Positions 24,271 to 35,820 of a DNA stretch of 64,000 nucleotides are shown here, piece by piece. Numbering within the stretch: position 1 is the first letter of the stretch; every line of letters starts with the position of its first letter. Position numbers and translations under genes: made by a program. A model generated the notes under the pieces. The model did not search any database. It saw nothing but the letters and a program-made list of their open reading frames with translations, and was not told the DNA's origin. Location of the stretch: assembly GCA_022606135.1 (NCBI GenBank), contig JABYQN010000003.1, forward strand, positions 2,356,001-2,420,000, in the 5' to 3' direction. Source of the DNA: Fomes fomentarius (lineage: Eukaryota; Basidiomycota; Agaricomycetes; Polyporales; Polyporaceae).

Positions 24271-24837
24271 TGTTGAACTTCCGGACTACCGGCTGTGCTC
24301 GGACCGGAGTTGTGTACACTTGTTTATGGTCATATAATTAGATAGGCTGTGTTCCTACTTACCATTTATGGTTTTCTTTGTTCTCCTACTGTACTTTCCC
24401 ATGACCATATGGTTACTGTGCATTCCTGTGCATACCAGTGCGTTCTACACTGCACCGGACTCTTCCAGACCTTATGTCTGACTCATGCTAAGACTGTATC
24501 TGACTCATACGCCGATACGGACTCTGACTCATCGTCTTATGGCTACATGTGACTGCTTTATTCGCTGACTCATGGACTCATCCCTCATGTATATAAGCAG
24601 TCCCTTTTTCACCTCTGCTCTTCAGTCGTTCGCTCACTGACTGAAGAGTAAGTCCTTTACATACATATGCTCTACTACTTCTTACTAACTTAGTACTTGT
24701 AGTCCCTCTCTGTTGTGACTTACAGGTACTTCACTATGCAATATAGTCGTTCGCTCACTGACTGAAGATCCCTCTCTGTTGTGACTTACAGTTGTGACTT
24801 ACAGTCGCTCCTCGCCTTACAGGTTCAGAGTTCATCA
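24271..24837 (+). repeat. copia-A 3' LTR
   Basis: 567 bp, identical to the 5' LTR, and followed by the GTTCA target duplication. Confidence 0.95.
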
Positions 24838-24842
24838 GTTCA

Positions 24843-25267
24843 CCGGCGCGGGTGAACCCAATGACATCTACATGTTATCAACCTCCAAATGTTTGGCAGA
24901 TAGTGTCAGATCTGAGATATCTTGTGTGTGCTGCCGGCGCCGGTCGGTTATGCCATTCATCATCAGCATTGGTTGGGTTTGTCACGGTCACCTAGTATTG
25001 TGAGGTATAGCAGATCCTGGCTTTGCATATCTGTCACCTCCCGCTATGCAGTTCCCATTCGGTGTGGTCAATCATGTATGTACATGTCTATACAGTTGAA
25101 GCAAGCAAAATATGCTGGCGCCGGTGATCAATCCACTGGCGATGCCACCATTGGCCATTCTCCAGAGCTCATGCCAATCCATATCTCGCACAATGAGTAA
25201 TATAGCAGATAGACTATTGATTATATTATGCAACATATGTGGGCAAAACGTAGATACATATTGGTGC
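24843..25267. other. short stretch without a gene
   Basis: This lies between the copia-A insertion and the stop codon of the DUF6698-like gene. It was continuous with the sequence left of 18360 before the insertion. GCCGGCGCCGG-type and GCTGGCGCCGGTG motifs occur, but no coding signal. Confidence 0.4.
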
Positions 25268-27021
25268 TTATGCGACGTGACTGGTAGGGGCTCCAGATGG
25301 TGTGGCACTACTCCCATTGCCGGCAGGCATGTTCTCGATGCCTGCAGCCTGGGTCTGTGCTCGTCTAGTGGCCATGAGGACAGCAAGATCGTCGTCATCA
25401 TTGTTCTCAACCCAATGAGTAACAGTCCAAGCAATGAGTGGCTGGCGGTAGCGGAAGACCTGCCTGGGAAAAAGGTGCAGTGGGTCGCGACATTGAGCAA
25501 CAGGACAGAATTGAACTTACAGGTTCCACCATTCTAAAGTGGACTTAACCCAGTTGCTGTCGGGTGCAGACTCGAAAACAGCCACAATGCGCAAGAAGAA
25601 GTCCTCGAGGTTGAAGTCACCATCTTTGACGGACCACTCATCTTTCTCACTGAGAAGATGACGTGTCTGTGGCATAAGTGAGTATGATGACTTGATTATC
25701 ATGGGCAACAGAACACGTACATGGCACATAGCATATGCGATGTGTCGAGGAGACACTGAAGTCAACCTGTGAAGCTTCGCTTGGCAAGCCTGCCCTTTGT
25801 TCGCTTTTTGGGCAGGATCGATAGCGGATGATGGGGAGGTGTAGACATGACGAAGAAGCTATCGATGATGCGTGACCATCGTAAATGTGACCCTGAACAG
25901 GATGTTGTCAACTCACCCGTACCGGCAGGAGACTGTGGCAGAAGTTCCTGTCCAACTGCCCTGGGACCCATTTGGTGGGGTCTGCGAACATGAACGCGGG
26001 CCATTTCTTTGCAGTCACCGAATATGTAAGGGCTTCACCCTGATCACTCAGTGGCACTTGAAGCTTTGCAGCCACACTGTCAAGTGAGGAGTCATCACAA
26101 TGGAGCTGGTAATTGAAAGGCAGGACTCACCTGACTGGATCGAGCATGAACTCCTTGTAAACACGGATCGGACACAGTCGCTGGGCGGTGAGCATGTTGT
26201 TGAAGCTGAGCTGTGTCTTGTGCAACAACTCATGACCAACGGAAGTGATAGGTGCGTTGGGGAGGGTATTAGGATCAGCGTCCATGATGTAGTTAACTTG
26301 CCTGTCACTGAGGCTCCCAGTGTCATCTGACTGGGCCTGGCGGTGAAGGTGATCGATCTGTGATGGAAGACTGAGTCCTATGTTGGTTCAGGTGTGGGTG
26401 GCCGACGCACCATCCTGACAAAATTTTCAAGCTGGGTGCCATCTGATAACTTGTTGAGTGTGTTGCGGAACCCAGGGACCAGAGCGAGGATACTGTTATA
26501 GGCAGCAACATACCGTGCACGATAGTCTGGCTCCCTACGAATGCATATCAGATGACATAACCTGAAGACAGAGTGTGGTGAACTCACATGGCTTCGACTG
26601 CGGGGTCTTTATCAATGGCCTCAAGCTCGGCAACATCCTCATCGTCACCCGCGTCGCGTGCAGCAGCAATCGCAGCCTCCACTGCTGCATGCACCCCGGT
26701 GCGGAACACAAGTCTGATATCAAGGAATGGGTCGATAGAGCGTGGAATCCAACATGCAGCGTGCCGGTATGGTTGGAGATCATCAACTCTGAGGCCGGTA
26801 TGGTTAGTAACACGCTTTGAAGTCGTCAGTAATCATGACTCTCACTTCTTCTGCTTCTTCCGTCCATTGACATGCTCACCGAGTGTGCTTGCGATGAGCT
26901 CGCAGTGATGCTTGCGGGTGCTAGCAGTGAGTGTGGTCGGTGTAGGAGTTTGAGACATCAACTCGGCACTGTTCCGCGTTTGGACAGGTGTAGTGGGAGG
27001 ACCATGGGTAGGGCTTGACAT
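25268..27021 (-). CDS. DUF6698-like gene of basidiomycetes
   Basis: A multi-exon minus-strand gene whose exons read through as one protein. It starts MSSPTHGPPTTPVQTRNSAE with a basic end (GRKKQKK). Next come RHAACWIPRSIDPFLDIRLV, an acidic helix, then EPDYRARYVAAYNSILALV with LNKLSDGTQLENFVRM. After that come ITSVGHELLHKTQLSFNNML with LCPIRVYKEFMLDPVR, then VSPRHIAYAMCH, and finally WSVKDGDFNLEDFF with DSNWVKSTLEWWN. This order matches my memory of DUF6698, a family of unknown function abundant in Agaricomycetes. Six or seven introns of about 50-85 bp fit, one with a perfect CTAAC branch site. The stop is at 25268. It sits head to head with the Plavaka relic, so it may be carried by a transposon. 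No catalytic motif is known to me. Confidence 0.65.
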
Positions 27022-28593
27022 CCTGCAATGCTGTGGTGAATAGGAGGATAAGGAGGAGACAGGAGGGGATTCACCGCCCTCCACATCAGTCACAGTTCTT
27101 AAAGTCGGCAGCGGCATGTTCAGGAGGACTGAACATTTTTCCTGTGATCACGTCACCAGGTTGGCGGGGGCGTGACTGGTCGTCCATGCGGAGGTGTGGC
27201 TGTTGCATTGTGGAAGATACGCCACATGGGCCGCAGTGCTTGGATTGTGATGCCCTGCAGGTGTTGACTAATGGTGTGTCCCTGGTGGGTTTTATCAGTC
27301 CTGTCACTATAAGATTAAGCCATGCAGTTCTACTCCCTTAGTGTGCATCATTGGGGGCTGGTTACGGGTCGGATATTAGGTGAGGAATGAGCGGGACAGG
27401 AGGATGCAGTATGGCCCCAGGCCGGTGATACTTAGTGAATCTGAGGTCGTGATCCCATTTGCAGCAGCCTCAGTGTCCAAAGATGACAATAAGCAGGCTT
27501 AATCTGCTTACCAGAAAGCCGAGTCCATGACAAATCACATACGCCACCAAAATCTGAGGGCATTGCGGCTGGTCTGAGATTGGGTTGATATGAGTGATCG
27601 ACTCATATGTAGCGCCTACAGTGGAGAGCGAAAGCGTATCAATGTGGCAATGGTTCGAATGGAACTTTGTTATCTGTTGAATGACTGGGTGTGATGCACT
27701 TACATGGGCAATGAGTTGTGTTCACCGCTCTGTGTTCTACTATGCTGCAGGTGCAACAAAGCAGACCTAGCCTTGTCGCAGGTGCAGCCTTGAGGTTGAC
27801 CTCCATGAGTGTACCGACCAAACGAGCCTGACCCAGGTGATATAAGCCAGTTAAGATGTTGAGGTCAATCAGTCGGCCATGAGAGTGACGGAAAGAAAGC
27901 ACATGAGAGGAGGGCATTATGTAGTGTGCAGCAACTTGTTGAAGTTCGGTGCTGCGTCAGTGGAGGCGCCCACTTGCCTTTTTGGTCTAGGGGTGTGGAT
28001 GGTTGAAGTTCAACTCTCACCGTGATCAATGCCATCCGCTTGTCACTTCTGGAACCTGGAGGTCGTCTCACTAGCGCATTACTGAGGTCTTCGCATTCTG
28101 TCGGCCAACTGATGTGTCTCCTACCGATCAGGTGTGCATCAGCTCTGTTGGTTTCTGTCACGGCACTGCTCACACTCATTATGGCTTACTTGTGTTGCTG
28201 CAACACTAACTTCCCAACATGCAAGGCACTCTCGGTTCATGGGGCCACCTACGCGCAAGTAAAAGAATGGTCCAGTGTGACCTCACTGTTGCACAAACGT
28301 AAACTCATTGAGGAGAGGACTCGGGCCGTGAAGCACATGGCACGTAGTGATCTCTTGGGCAAAACTTCCACGGGCAGAGTTCATGAGGGACAAGTGCGTA
28401 GTATAGCGATGTCTTGGCATTTATATATCTCATTTACACTATGCCATAGGTTGGCTATATTCTGCCCAGTGAAGACCTTGATTCCTCCGCAGAACCTGGA
28501 GATCTCGCTCGACCTTGCTCCCCCCTCCGTGTTACTGGTACAATCTCCTCCCCGCTTGGTGCTACACAACTCCCCTCTGCACCTCTTTCTCAC
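27022..28593. other. unassigned stretch between DUF6698-like gene and Plavaka relic
   Basis: On the minus strand 28190-27900, text such as GRRHISWPTECEDLSNALV ending at a GTGAGAG donor could be an exon, but I could not place it. On the plus strand, 28200-28600 may hold the decayed 5' part of the transposase gene. No terminal inverted repeats were found by eye. Confidence 0.35.
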
Positions 28594-29747
28594 ATGGGCC
28601 GTCCTGCATGTTCACGTCGCCTCCCAAGAGCTCTGAAGGATTATGTCCTGTAATCTGTCTCCGCACTGCGATGTGTCACATGTCATCGCCGCCCTGAAGA
28701 GCATGACAGCAACACAACGGCCCCAAAGCCAGACCTTAGTACGGGCCCAGCAGCCTCAAGGTCCCATACACCCACACACAGGGGTCCTGTTTACGAAGAC
28801 CATGAGGTTGACGGTTTCGGGCTCTATCAATCCTATCTCATTACCCCTGCACTTGAGACTGACCTCAACCAGGGAGGGGCTGAGCAATGCGATGACACCA
28901 CTCTCAACACTCCATCACCTGAACGCCCACGCTGGTGGGCTGGTTTTGGGCATGGCATGCTTCAAGCCGCATGTGAAAACCTATTTTACCCCTTCCTTAA
29001 CGTGACATCCTTCCGACTCATGCACTGGTTCTACTCAGGTTCCAGTACCAAGTCACTCTCTGAGCTGGACCGGCTGGTCTCCGAGGTGATCATGGCTGAC
29101 GACAGAACTTCAACGCTGCACGGGAAGCAAGGCGCCTCGACAACCTCACAACCAATCCTGCAGTCAGCGAGCAACTCTCCTCCACTGATGGATGGCATCA
29201 CACGAACGTGAGGATACGGTTGCCAGCTGAAGGTGTGAAACATACCTCCGAGGGCGCCGCGCCTGTCTTTGACGTTCCAGGACTCTATTACCGCAAACTT
29301 ATGGACGTCATCACATCAGCCTTTCAAGATATCAACTCCACCACCTGGAGTATGGTTCCCCATCGCCTGTGGTGGCAGAATCCACAGGCGTTGCTGGACG
29401 ACCCTCCTGAACGTGTGCAAACGGAATTGTACAACTCCGAGGCCATGGTTCTAGAGTACGAGAAGCTCGCCGCACGACCTCGGGCTCCTGGTGACAATCT
29501 TGAGATCGCCATTGCAGGTATCATGCTTTGGTCGGATTCTACTCACCTTGCTCAATTTGGCAACACTTCGCTATGGCCGATCTATCTCTTCTTTGCAAAT
29601 CAATCGAAGTACATACGTGCACGACCAACTGCCTTTGCTGCACACCATCTGGCGTACATCCCCTCTGTAAGCCACCCTACATCACTAGCTCATCGTTGCA
29701 CTGACAGTATGTATGTGTAGCTTCCTGATTTTCTCCAAGATACCTAC
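28594..29747 (+). pseudogene. Plavaka-type transposase, N-terminal part, broken
   Basis: This matches the conserved region of Plavaka transposases (CACTA-like DNA transposons of Agaricomycetes): FGHGMLQAACENLFYPFLNV, then FRLMHWFYSGSSTKSLSELD, IRLPAEGVKHTSEGAAPVFD, LYYRKLMDVITSAFQD, TELYNSEAMVLEYE, MLWSDSTHLAQFGNTSLWP and AAHHLAYIPS. After a 50-bp intron (29668-29720) it continues PDFLQDTY and stops where the LTR of gypsy-C begins at 29748. A stop interrupts the start region (after LKDYVL), and a frame change near 29102 separates VIMADD from NAAREARRLDNL. The catalytic core downstream is missing. It is therefore a dead fragment split by a retrotransposon. Confidence 0.8.
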
Positions 29748-30341
29748 TGTCATGGCGACTTGACGCAAAGCCCCTAGACGCTGATCGGCAGCGATCGATA
29801 GGGCGAGGCGGCGAGGAGCCGAAAGGCGGAGGGGAAATGATGGAGAGAGAGAGAGAGAGAGAGAGGGACAAACTCGACGAGGACAAAGCAACGACCGGCT
29901 CTAAGGCACAAGATTGTCGACAGCTAGTCTTCAAGCAAGATGCGACAGACTAGTCCCAGTGACCAAGTAATCTATTAGTACGGAGAGTACACATACAGGT
30001 GTGGAATTCTACTCACCTAGTCCCAGTGACCAAGAGGTCGAGATGGGGACTAGGGAGGGCGCTAACTGATCTTATATACTACTGGGGAACCAAACAATGC
30101 CAAACAATGATGGGGAGTGAGTCATGGGGAGTCACAAGGGTGCGGGAGTCAGAATGAACAAGAATGAGTCATGCGGGAAACCGAAGAGAGGGATCAAAAC
30201 CGAGAAAAGGGTATAGATAAGAGGGGAAGTGGGTAGCTACCAGAGTGACTGGGGTAACAAAGGGTGACAAAGTGTGACAGAATGGTGATGAAGTGATGAA
30301 AAAGAGGCGCTGAAGGAGGCGCTGGTACTGCATCCGTGACA
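29748..30341 (-). repeat. gypsy-C 3' LTR
   Basis: On the minus strand it runs TGTCACGGATG...CGCCATGACA, 594 bp, with a purine-rich GGAGGGGGGTAA just before it (plus-strand 30342-30353). A GA microsatellite (about 29843-29867 on the plus strand) lies inside. A TATATAAGA box reads on the minus strand near 30070-30080. Confidence 0.8.
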
Positions 30342-32546
30342 TTACCCCCCTCCTATCGTCCGTCGGTCCCCGACGGATCCACATCTGGGTAGGCGTCCAG
30401 ACTCCCATTCATATAGTGTGGGGGTAGTCTCTGTGAAGTTAGTTAGAGGTTGCCACGGTAGGGATTGGAGTATTGCAGCCGAAATGCGACGGGGGGCGTT
30501 GGGGTTGCGTTTGTGGAATGCATCAATGAGTTCCTGGCAGTGGGTGAGGTTCTTTGCAGGCTCCCAGCTGTTGTTGCCTTTGCTGTAACCCTTCCAATGC
30601 ACCAGATACTGGAATTGATTCCGATACTTGCGGCTGTCCAAGATCTCCTCGACTTCGTATTCCAGCTCGCCCTCAACCTCAACTGGGTCGGGCTCAGGGG
30701 GTAGGTCGCCGTTGACTTCGTTACCTGTCCATGGAGTTAGACGGTCGACGTGAATGACATCGTGTCTGGGGAGCATCGAGTGGGGGAGTTGGAGTCGGTA
30801 AGCAAGGTCGCCCACTCGTTCTACCACCACATAAGGACCAAGTCGTCGAGGACCCAGCTTACGGCTCGCTTGGTGAATCGTTACGTCCTTGGAGTCCATC
30901 CAGACTTGGTTGCCCACTTTGAACTCATGAGGCTTCGGCTTCCCCTGTTCGAACTGTTCCTTCATGGTCTCTTTCTCCATCCGCAGCGCAGCTTTTGCCT
31001 CTCGTCGAACCTCCCGTAGTGTTTCGAGTCGTTGCTCCAGGACTGGGAATTTAGAGGGACTGCCAATGGGCACCGTGAAGTTTGGGCGGTATCTGTATAT
31101 GACCTCAAAGGGCGACATGTCGAGTGCAGAGTGTAGGCGGCTATTGAGCACAAACTCGGCAGTGGGGAGATGGTCGACCCAATCGTCCTGACGCGCGTTG
31201 GTGAAAAGACAAAGATGCTTCTCTACCTCCTGGTTAGCACATTCCATCTGACCATTGGACTGGGGGTGATATGCCGTAGTGAGTGCATGCTGAATACCCA
31301 ACTTCTCGTATAACGCCTTCATGAATCAGGCTGCAAACTGAGGTCCACGGTCGGAGACGATCTTGCTGGGGATCCCATGAAGACGGAAGATTTCACGGTA
31401 GTGGATATCAGCAACCCCTTCTGCCGTGACATTTGACGTGGTGGGCAGTACGTGAACTTGCTTGCTGTAGTGGTCGCAGTACACGATGATGGTGTCATAC
31501 CCATTAACGAGCGGGAGTCCGGTGATGAGGTCGACGCCCATCGTCTGCCAGAGCCCCTCGGGGACATCATGGGGATGTAGAGTGCCTCGTGGGTGTCGGG
31601 GTGCCTTCCGGCGTTGACAGGTCTCGCACCCTTCCACGTATTTCCGCACGAACGCAGCTTGTTGTGGCCACCAGTAAAGACGGCTGACCAGCTCTAGTGT
31701 TCCATTCCTTCCCAGGTGTCCTGAGGCTAGAGTGTCGTGGCAGAGGAAGGTGATGTGTTTGTGCAGGTCCCCTCCCAGGGGAATGTAGAGCTTTCCAGGT
31801 AGATAAGACCGTTCTCCACTTCCCATTCCAGAAGACCATTCGTCAGCTTACAAGGTCCTTTCTCCTTGGGCACCCAGAGCGCGTCGACAACTTCAGGGTC
31901 CTGAACCTGCGCATCTCGGATTTCCTGCTCCAGAGAACTAGTGTCAGTGAGCATGGCCGAGAGTGTGGCAAACCGCTCTGGCCCAAGAACGATCTGCTCC
32001 TGGTTGTCATCGGCATCTAGCACCTGGTGGGTGGGAAGGCGAGAAAGTGGATCTGCCTGCGTATTGGACTTGCCGGGTTTGTGGGTGAGATGAAAATCGA
32101 AGCAACTGAAGTACAGGGACCATCGAGCCTGATGACGGCTGAGATTCTGAGCGGTGCACCAGTACTCGAGGTTGTGGTGATCCGTGATGATCTCAAAGGG
32201 ACTTGGCAGGCTCTCCAGATAGTGTCACCAGTCCTCTAGGGCCCGTATGATACCCAGCATTTTGCGGTCGTAGATCTTGTAATTTCGCTCCGCATCTGAC
32301 ATGGATTCGGATCAGAAAGCTACGGGGTGCCAGAGTCTGTCATCCAGTTTTTGAAGCAGTACTCCTCCGGTCGCGAATCCAGAGGCATCTACCTCAACTC
32401 GTGTTGGCCGGTTAGGATCCCAGGAGATCAGCACTGGTTCGCTCGTGAAAGTGTCCTTCAGTGCCTGAAACGCGCGCTGCTGAGCAAGTCCCCATGTCCA
32501 TGGTACGTCCTTCTTGGTCAGGTCATTAAGAGGACGGGCATGGCGA
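30342..32546 (-). pseudogene. gypsy-C pol fragment: RNase H, integrase, chromodomain
   Basis: Read on the minus strand: RNase H (VEVDASGFATGGVL, YKIYDRKMLGIIRALEDW, HKPGKSNTQADPLSRLPTH), integrase zinc domain ([29 protein letters not shown]), integrase core ([38 protein letters not shown]) and a C-terminal chromodomain (EYEVEEILDSRKY, YLVHWKGYSKGNNSWEPAKN). Chromodomains steer chromovirus integration to heterochromatin. Stop codons break the frame at least after IIRALEDW (TGA before HYLES), within the VAF-SES region and after DRGPQFAA; the first looks like CGA changed to TGA. No Gag, protease or RT remains. Confidence 0.88.
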
Positions 32547-33074
32547 TGTTACGCTCTCGCATGACTATCAAACGTTCTACTTGAGTTGTAACCCTAGTTC
32601 CTTATGACCTTGCTAGTCCGATCGATCCTTATACGAAGGAGATCTTGAAGTTAGTCTGAGAGAGCAAGTGATAACTTGCTAGAGTATAGCCTGTGTTATT
32701 TGCAAAGAGACTAAAGCTTGGGGAGTTTGCTCTGAGACATCCTCCCCTTATATACATGTAATGAGACTGCGGAAATCTAGCAGTAAACTGCGTATTAGTA
32801 AGTCCTTACTGCTGCACAGTCGATCTGACTAACTGCGCAGTCGACCTGACTAACTGCACAGTTGCAATGACAGACTGCACAGTCAAGGTGACTAATCAGA
32901 AGTAGTGTGCACAGTCTGGCTGACTAAGTCCGTAGTCCTGACTACTACTGGATGACCATATAACAGAAGAATCCTATGGCATGAGAATCCTAAAAGTAAA
33001 AGTACAGAAATCGAGTACCATAATTCTAGTTACATAGTTAACCACTAATATCGCATACTTATCAACTTGTAACA
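32547..33074 (-). repeat. gypsy-D LTR, minus orientation, without its element
   Basis: 528 bp, the reverse complement of the gypsy-D 5' LTR (35217-35744) with only about two differences seen. It forms the outer half of the left arm of the large inverted repeat. Flanks are gypsy-C on the left and copia-A on the right, so no target duplication is expected or seen. Confidence 0.9.
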
Positions 33075-33582
33075 GGCAGCAGGACACCAACCCACAACAT
33101 GCAGTTCCTCTTCCCTATCTTCAGGAAGAAACTCACACACTGCCCTCCTCGTCTCATCCTAATTTCTATCTCTGATCTCTCTTCGGAAACTCCCCTCCTG
33201 TTGATTCAAGTCCTCTTCCTCCAGTCTACCTTCCTCCTCCTATCGTCACTGCGCCCCCTGTCGCACCTATCACATTCACTCTAGACTTCAAGGAGGAATA
33301 TCTCGATTCTCCCCAATACCTCTTATCCATCATGGGAGACATCAAAGTCGACTCTATTCCTGTCCTCTCTTCGGCAAATCAGTACAACGACTGGTCTGCC
33401 AAGATGAAGGGCTGTTTCATCTTCATGGACTGTTGGAGTGTTGTCAAAGGCGCTACTTGTCCTACTGAGCAAGCTGCCAAGGACAAGTAGGATAAACTGG
33501 GCAAGCTCACAGCATGATGTACATGCATGTTGCACCAAACTTTCACTACATTCTGGACACTCAGATTCCTGTCCCGGGTGGA
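32547..33582. repeat. left arm of 1036-bp inverted repeat
   Basis: The arm consists of the gypsy-D LTR (minus) plus the copia-A segment equivalent to 19729-20237 of the full element. It is the reverse complement of 34709-35744 and exactly the same length, with about five base differences found by eye. A 1126-bp spacer of copia-A gag/protease separates the arms. Confidence 0.9.
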
Positions 33583-34708
33583 CAACCCAGGGACATGACT
33601 GCTGCTGAGTCCTGGGAAGCGTTACAGAACAAGTTTGGCAAGCCTAACAGTGCCCACATCTGGGGTTTATTCGAGTCACTTGTTGCTGAGCCTCGAATGA
33701 ACGAACAGAAGCCCCTTCAGGATCAGATGATGCGTCTTATCACACGCCTGCGCGAAATTAGTAGCAATGGCGTCACGCTCTCTGACAACATGCAAGCCCT
33801 TCTCTTGATGTCCAAAATCCCGGAGTCATACCGGTCCATGGTTTCTGCGCTTATGGCGACCACAGACCTCGACAAGGTCACTCTCGACAACATCCAGTCG
33901 AAGACCTTGGCTGAGGAGTCCATGCGCAAGAACGGCCAGTCTGCGAACAAGATCTCCCAGACCAAGCTGAAGCCCAAGGGTCCCTGCTCTCATTGCGGGA
34001 GTGGCTCTCATCATGAGTCCAACTGCTATCAAAAGTACCCTGAGAAGCGTCCCAAAGGCAAGGGCAAGGGTAAAGGGAAGGACAAAGACAAGGATAAGGA
34101 CAAGGGGAAGAATAAGGACACTTCTCATAACCATGCGCACGTCACTACTGAGTCTGTATCATCTGTACTTGTAGCCGGTTCGTCTAACATCACTGCTTCT
34201 TTATATGATGAGGCTATGGCCTCGAACAGTGTGAACTGGACTGCATGGCTGATGGACTCTGGAGCCTCTCAACATATCACGGTTGATCTCTCTGAGTACA
34301 TTGAGTACCAGCCCTTCGATATGCCTGTACTGTTTAACACTGCTGGACAAGGTGATAGCAGTGTCATTCAGGCACTTGGGGAAGGAACTCTGTCTGGAGA
34401 AACCTGGTTAGACGGTCAGAAGGTAGCAATTACTCTGAACCACGTCTACTACATACCAGGCACCATTGGTCACATCTTCTCGACTGGCTCCATTGAGCGC
34501 AATGGTTACTCCCTCTTTCAAGGGGATGGGCGCATGTGCATTTTTGACAAGCTGCCTGACGGCGCTCTCAAACATGGTTCGACGATTCATATCAAGGGTC
34601 GTAAGATCCTGGAGGCACGATACAACCCTTCGTCTAATTGTTATTGGACAATTATTGAGCTTCACAACAGCAAGCGCGTCTATCTCAATGTCCGTAAGTT
34701 CAAGACCT
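33075..34708 (+). pseudogene. copia-A copy 2, gag to start of integrase
   Basis: The segment corresponds to 19729-21377 of the intact copia-A. It starts inside the leader ORF and ends within the pre-integrase domain (NVRKFKT). A TGG-to-TAG change and a 5-base deletion near 33487-33500 destroy the Gag start, after which codons are open from 33514: Gag, the CCHC knuckle, the Lys-rich tail and the protease MDSGASQH are all present. Most differences from copia-A are C-to-T or G-to-A at CpG. Past 34708 the ORF runs into the antisense arm, which encodes nonsense up to 34968. Confidence 0.88.
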
Positions 34709-35216
34709 TCCACCCGGGACAGGAATCTGAGTGTCCAGAATGTAGTGAAAGTTTGGTGCGACATGCATGTACATCATGCTGTGAGCTTGCCCAGTTTATC
34801 CCACTTGTCCTTGGCAGCTTGCTCAGTAGGACGAGTAGCGCCTTTGACAACACTCCAACAGTCCATGAAGATGAAACAGCCCTTCATCTTGGCAGACCAG
34901 TCGTTGTACTGATTTGCCGAAGAGAGGACAGGAATAGAGTCGACTTTGATGTCTCCCATGATGGATAAGAGGTATTGGGGAGAATCGAGATATTCCTCCT
35001 TGAAGTCTAGAGTGAATGTGATAGGTGCGACAGGGGGCGCAGTGACGATAGGAGGAGGAAGGTAGACTGGAGGAAGAGGACTTGAATCAACAGGAGGGGA
35101 GTTTCCGAAGAGAGATCAGAGATAGAAATTAGGATGAGACGAGGAGGGCAGTGTGTGAGTTTCTTCCTGAAGATAGGGAAGAGGAACTGCATGTTGTGGG
35201 TTGGTGTCCTGCTGCC

Positions 35217-35744
35217 TGTTACAAGTTGATAAGTATGCGATATTAGTGGTTAACTATGTAACTAGAATTATGGTACTCGATTTCTGTACTTTTACTTTTA
35301 GGATTCTCATGCCATAGGATTCTTCTGTTATATGGTCATCCAGTAGTAGTCAGGACTACGGACTTAGTCAGCCAGACTGTGCACACTACTTCTGATTAGT
35401 CACCTTGACTGTGCAGTCTGTCATTGCAACTGTGCAGTTAGTCAGGTCGACTGCGCAGTTAGTCAGATCGACTGTGCAGCAGTAAGGACTTACTAATACG
35501 CAGTTTACTGCTAGATTTCCGCAGTCTCATTACATGTATATAAGGGGAGGATGTCTCAGAGCAAACTCCCCAAGCTTTAGTCTCTTTGCAAATAACACAG
35601 GCTATACTCTAGCAAGTTATCACTTGCTCTCTCAGACTAACTTCAAGATCTCCTTCGTATAAGGATCGATCGGACTAGCAAGGTCATAAGGAACTAGGGT
35701 TACAACTCAAGTAGAACGTTTAATAGTCACGCGAGAGCGTAACA
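35217..35744 (+). repeat. gypsy-D 5' LTR
   Basis: TGTTACAAGTTG...GAGCGTAACA, 528 bp. It has a TATATAA box at 35537-35543, and the likely transcript start AAGCTTTAGTCT at 35572-35583. Upstream is a block of repeated GACTGTGCAGT/AGTCAG motifs (35400-35480), which may be regulatory. Confidence 0.92.
35537..35543 (+). promoter_or_regulatory. gypsy-D LTR TATA box
   Basis: TATATAA lies 35 bases upstream of AAGCTTTAGTCT. The spacing fits initiation at that sequence, which is the one complementary to the primer site. Confidence 0.6.
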
Positions 35745-35746
35745 TT

Positions 35747-35758
35747 AGACTAAAGCTT
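35747..35758 (+). other. self-primer binding site (Tf1/sushi type)
   Basis: AGACTAAAGCTT begins two bases after the LTR and is the exact reverse complement of AAGCTTTAGTCT at the probable RNA 5' end (35572-35583). In the Tf1/sushi group of chromoviruses the first 11 or so bases of the transcript fold back onto such a site and prime reverse transcription. The chromodomain of this element fits that group. Confidence 0.7.
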
Positions 35759-35820
35759 GACTTCTCCACTTTTCTAAGTGCAGAGAACCCACAAGAACAA
35801 GGAACTTCTTTCTCGCTCGA

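Larger units (their letters stand above)
18365..24837 (+). mobile_element. copia-A: near-complete Ty1/copia LTR retrotransposon
   Basis: The 6473-bp element has two 567-bp LTRs that I found identical base by base, a primer site right after the 5' LTR, a gag-pol region in copia order (Gag, protease, integrase, reverse transcriptase, RNase H), a purine tract before the 3' LTR and a 5-bp target duplication GTTCA (18360-18364 and 24838-24842). Identical LTRs mean a very recent insertion. The only evident lesion in pol is a frameshift next to the RT active site. Related pieces in the window are the solo LTR at 322 and the split copy at 33075-34708 and 43893-46840. Confidence 0.95.
29748..32546 (-). 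mobile_element. gypsy-C: 5'-truncated Ty3/gypsy chromovirus
   Basis: A minus-strand gypsy element keeps its 3' LTR and the RNase H, integrase and chromodomain part of pol. It inserted into the Plavaka gene, since the LTR starts right after the codons for PDFLQDTY. Its 5' half is absent, cut at 32546/32547 by a gypsy-D LTR. Several stop codons mark it as old. Confidence 0.9.
34709..35744. repeat. right arm of 1036-bp inverted repeat
   Basis: 34709-35216 is antisense copia-A (reverse complement of 33075-33582), and 35217-35744 is the gypsy-D 5' LTR. The switch from sense to antisense copia at 34708/34709 is abrupt, with the sequence ACCT then TCCACCCGGG. Both arms share the 5-base deletion that copia-A lacks, so they derive from one copy. 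Confidence 0.9.

Noticed and set aside
32700..32950. Short repeated GACTGTGCAGT motifs as a possible CRISPR-like array
   Set aside because: They are irregular, lie inside a gypsy-D LTR (also at 35400-35480 and 43500-43590), and the organism is a eukaryote.
34709..34968. C-terminal extension of the copia-A copy 2 ORF
   Set aside because: The codons come from the antisense arm of the palindrome and do not represent a real fusion protein.
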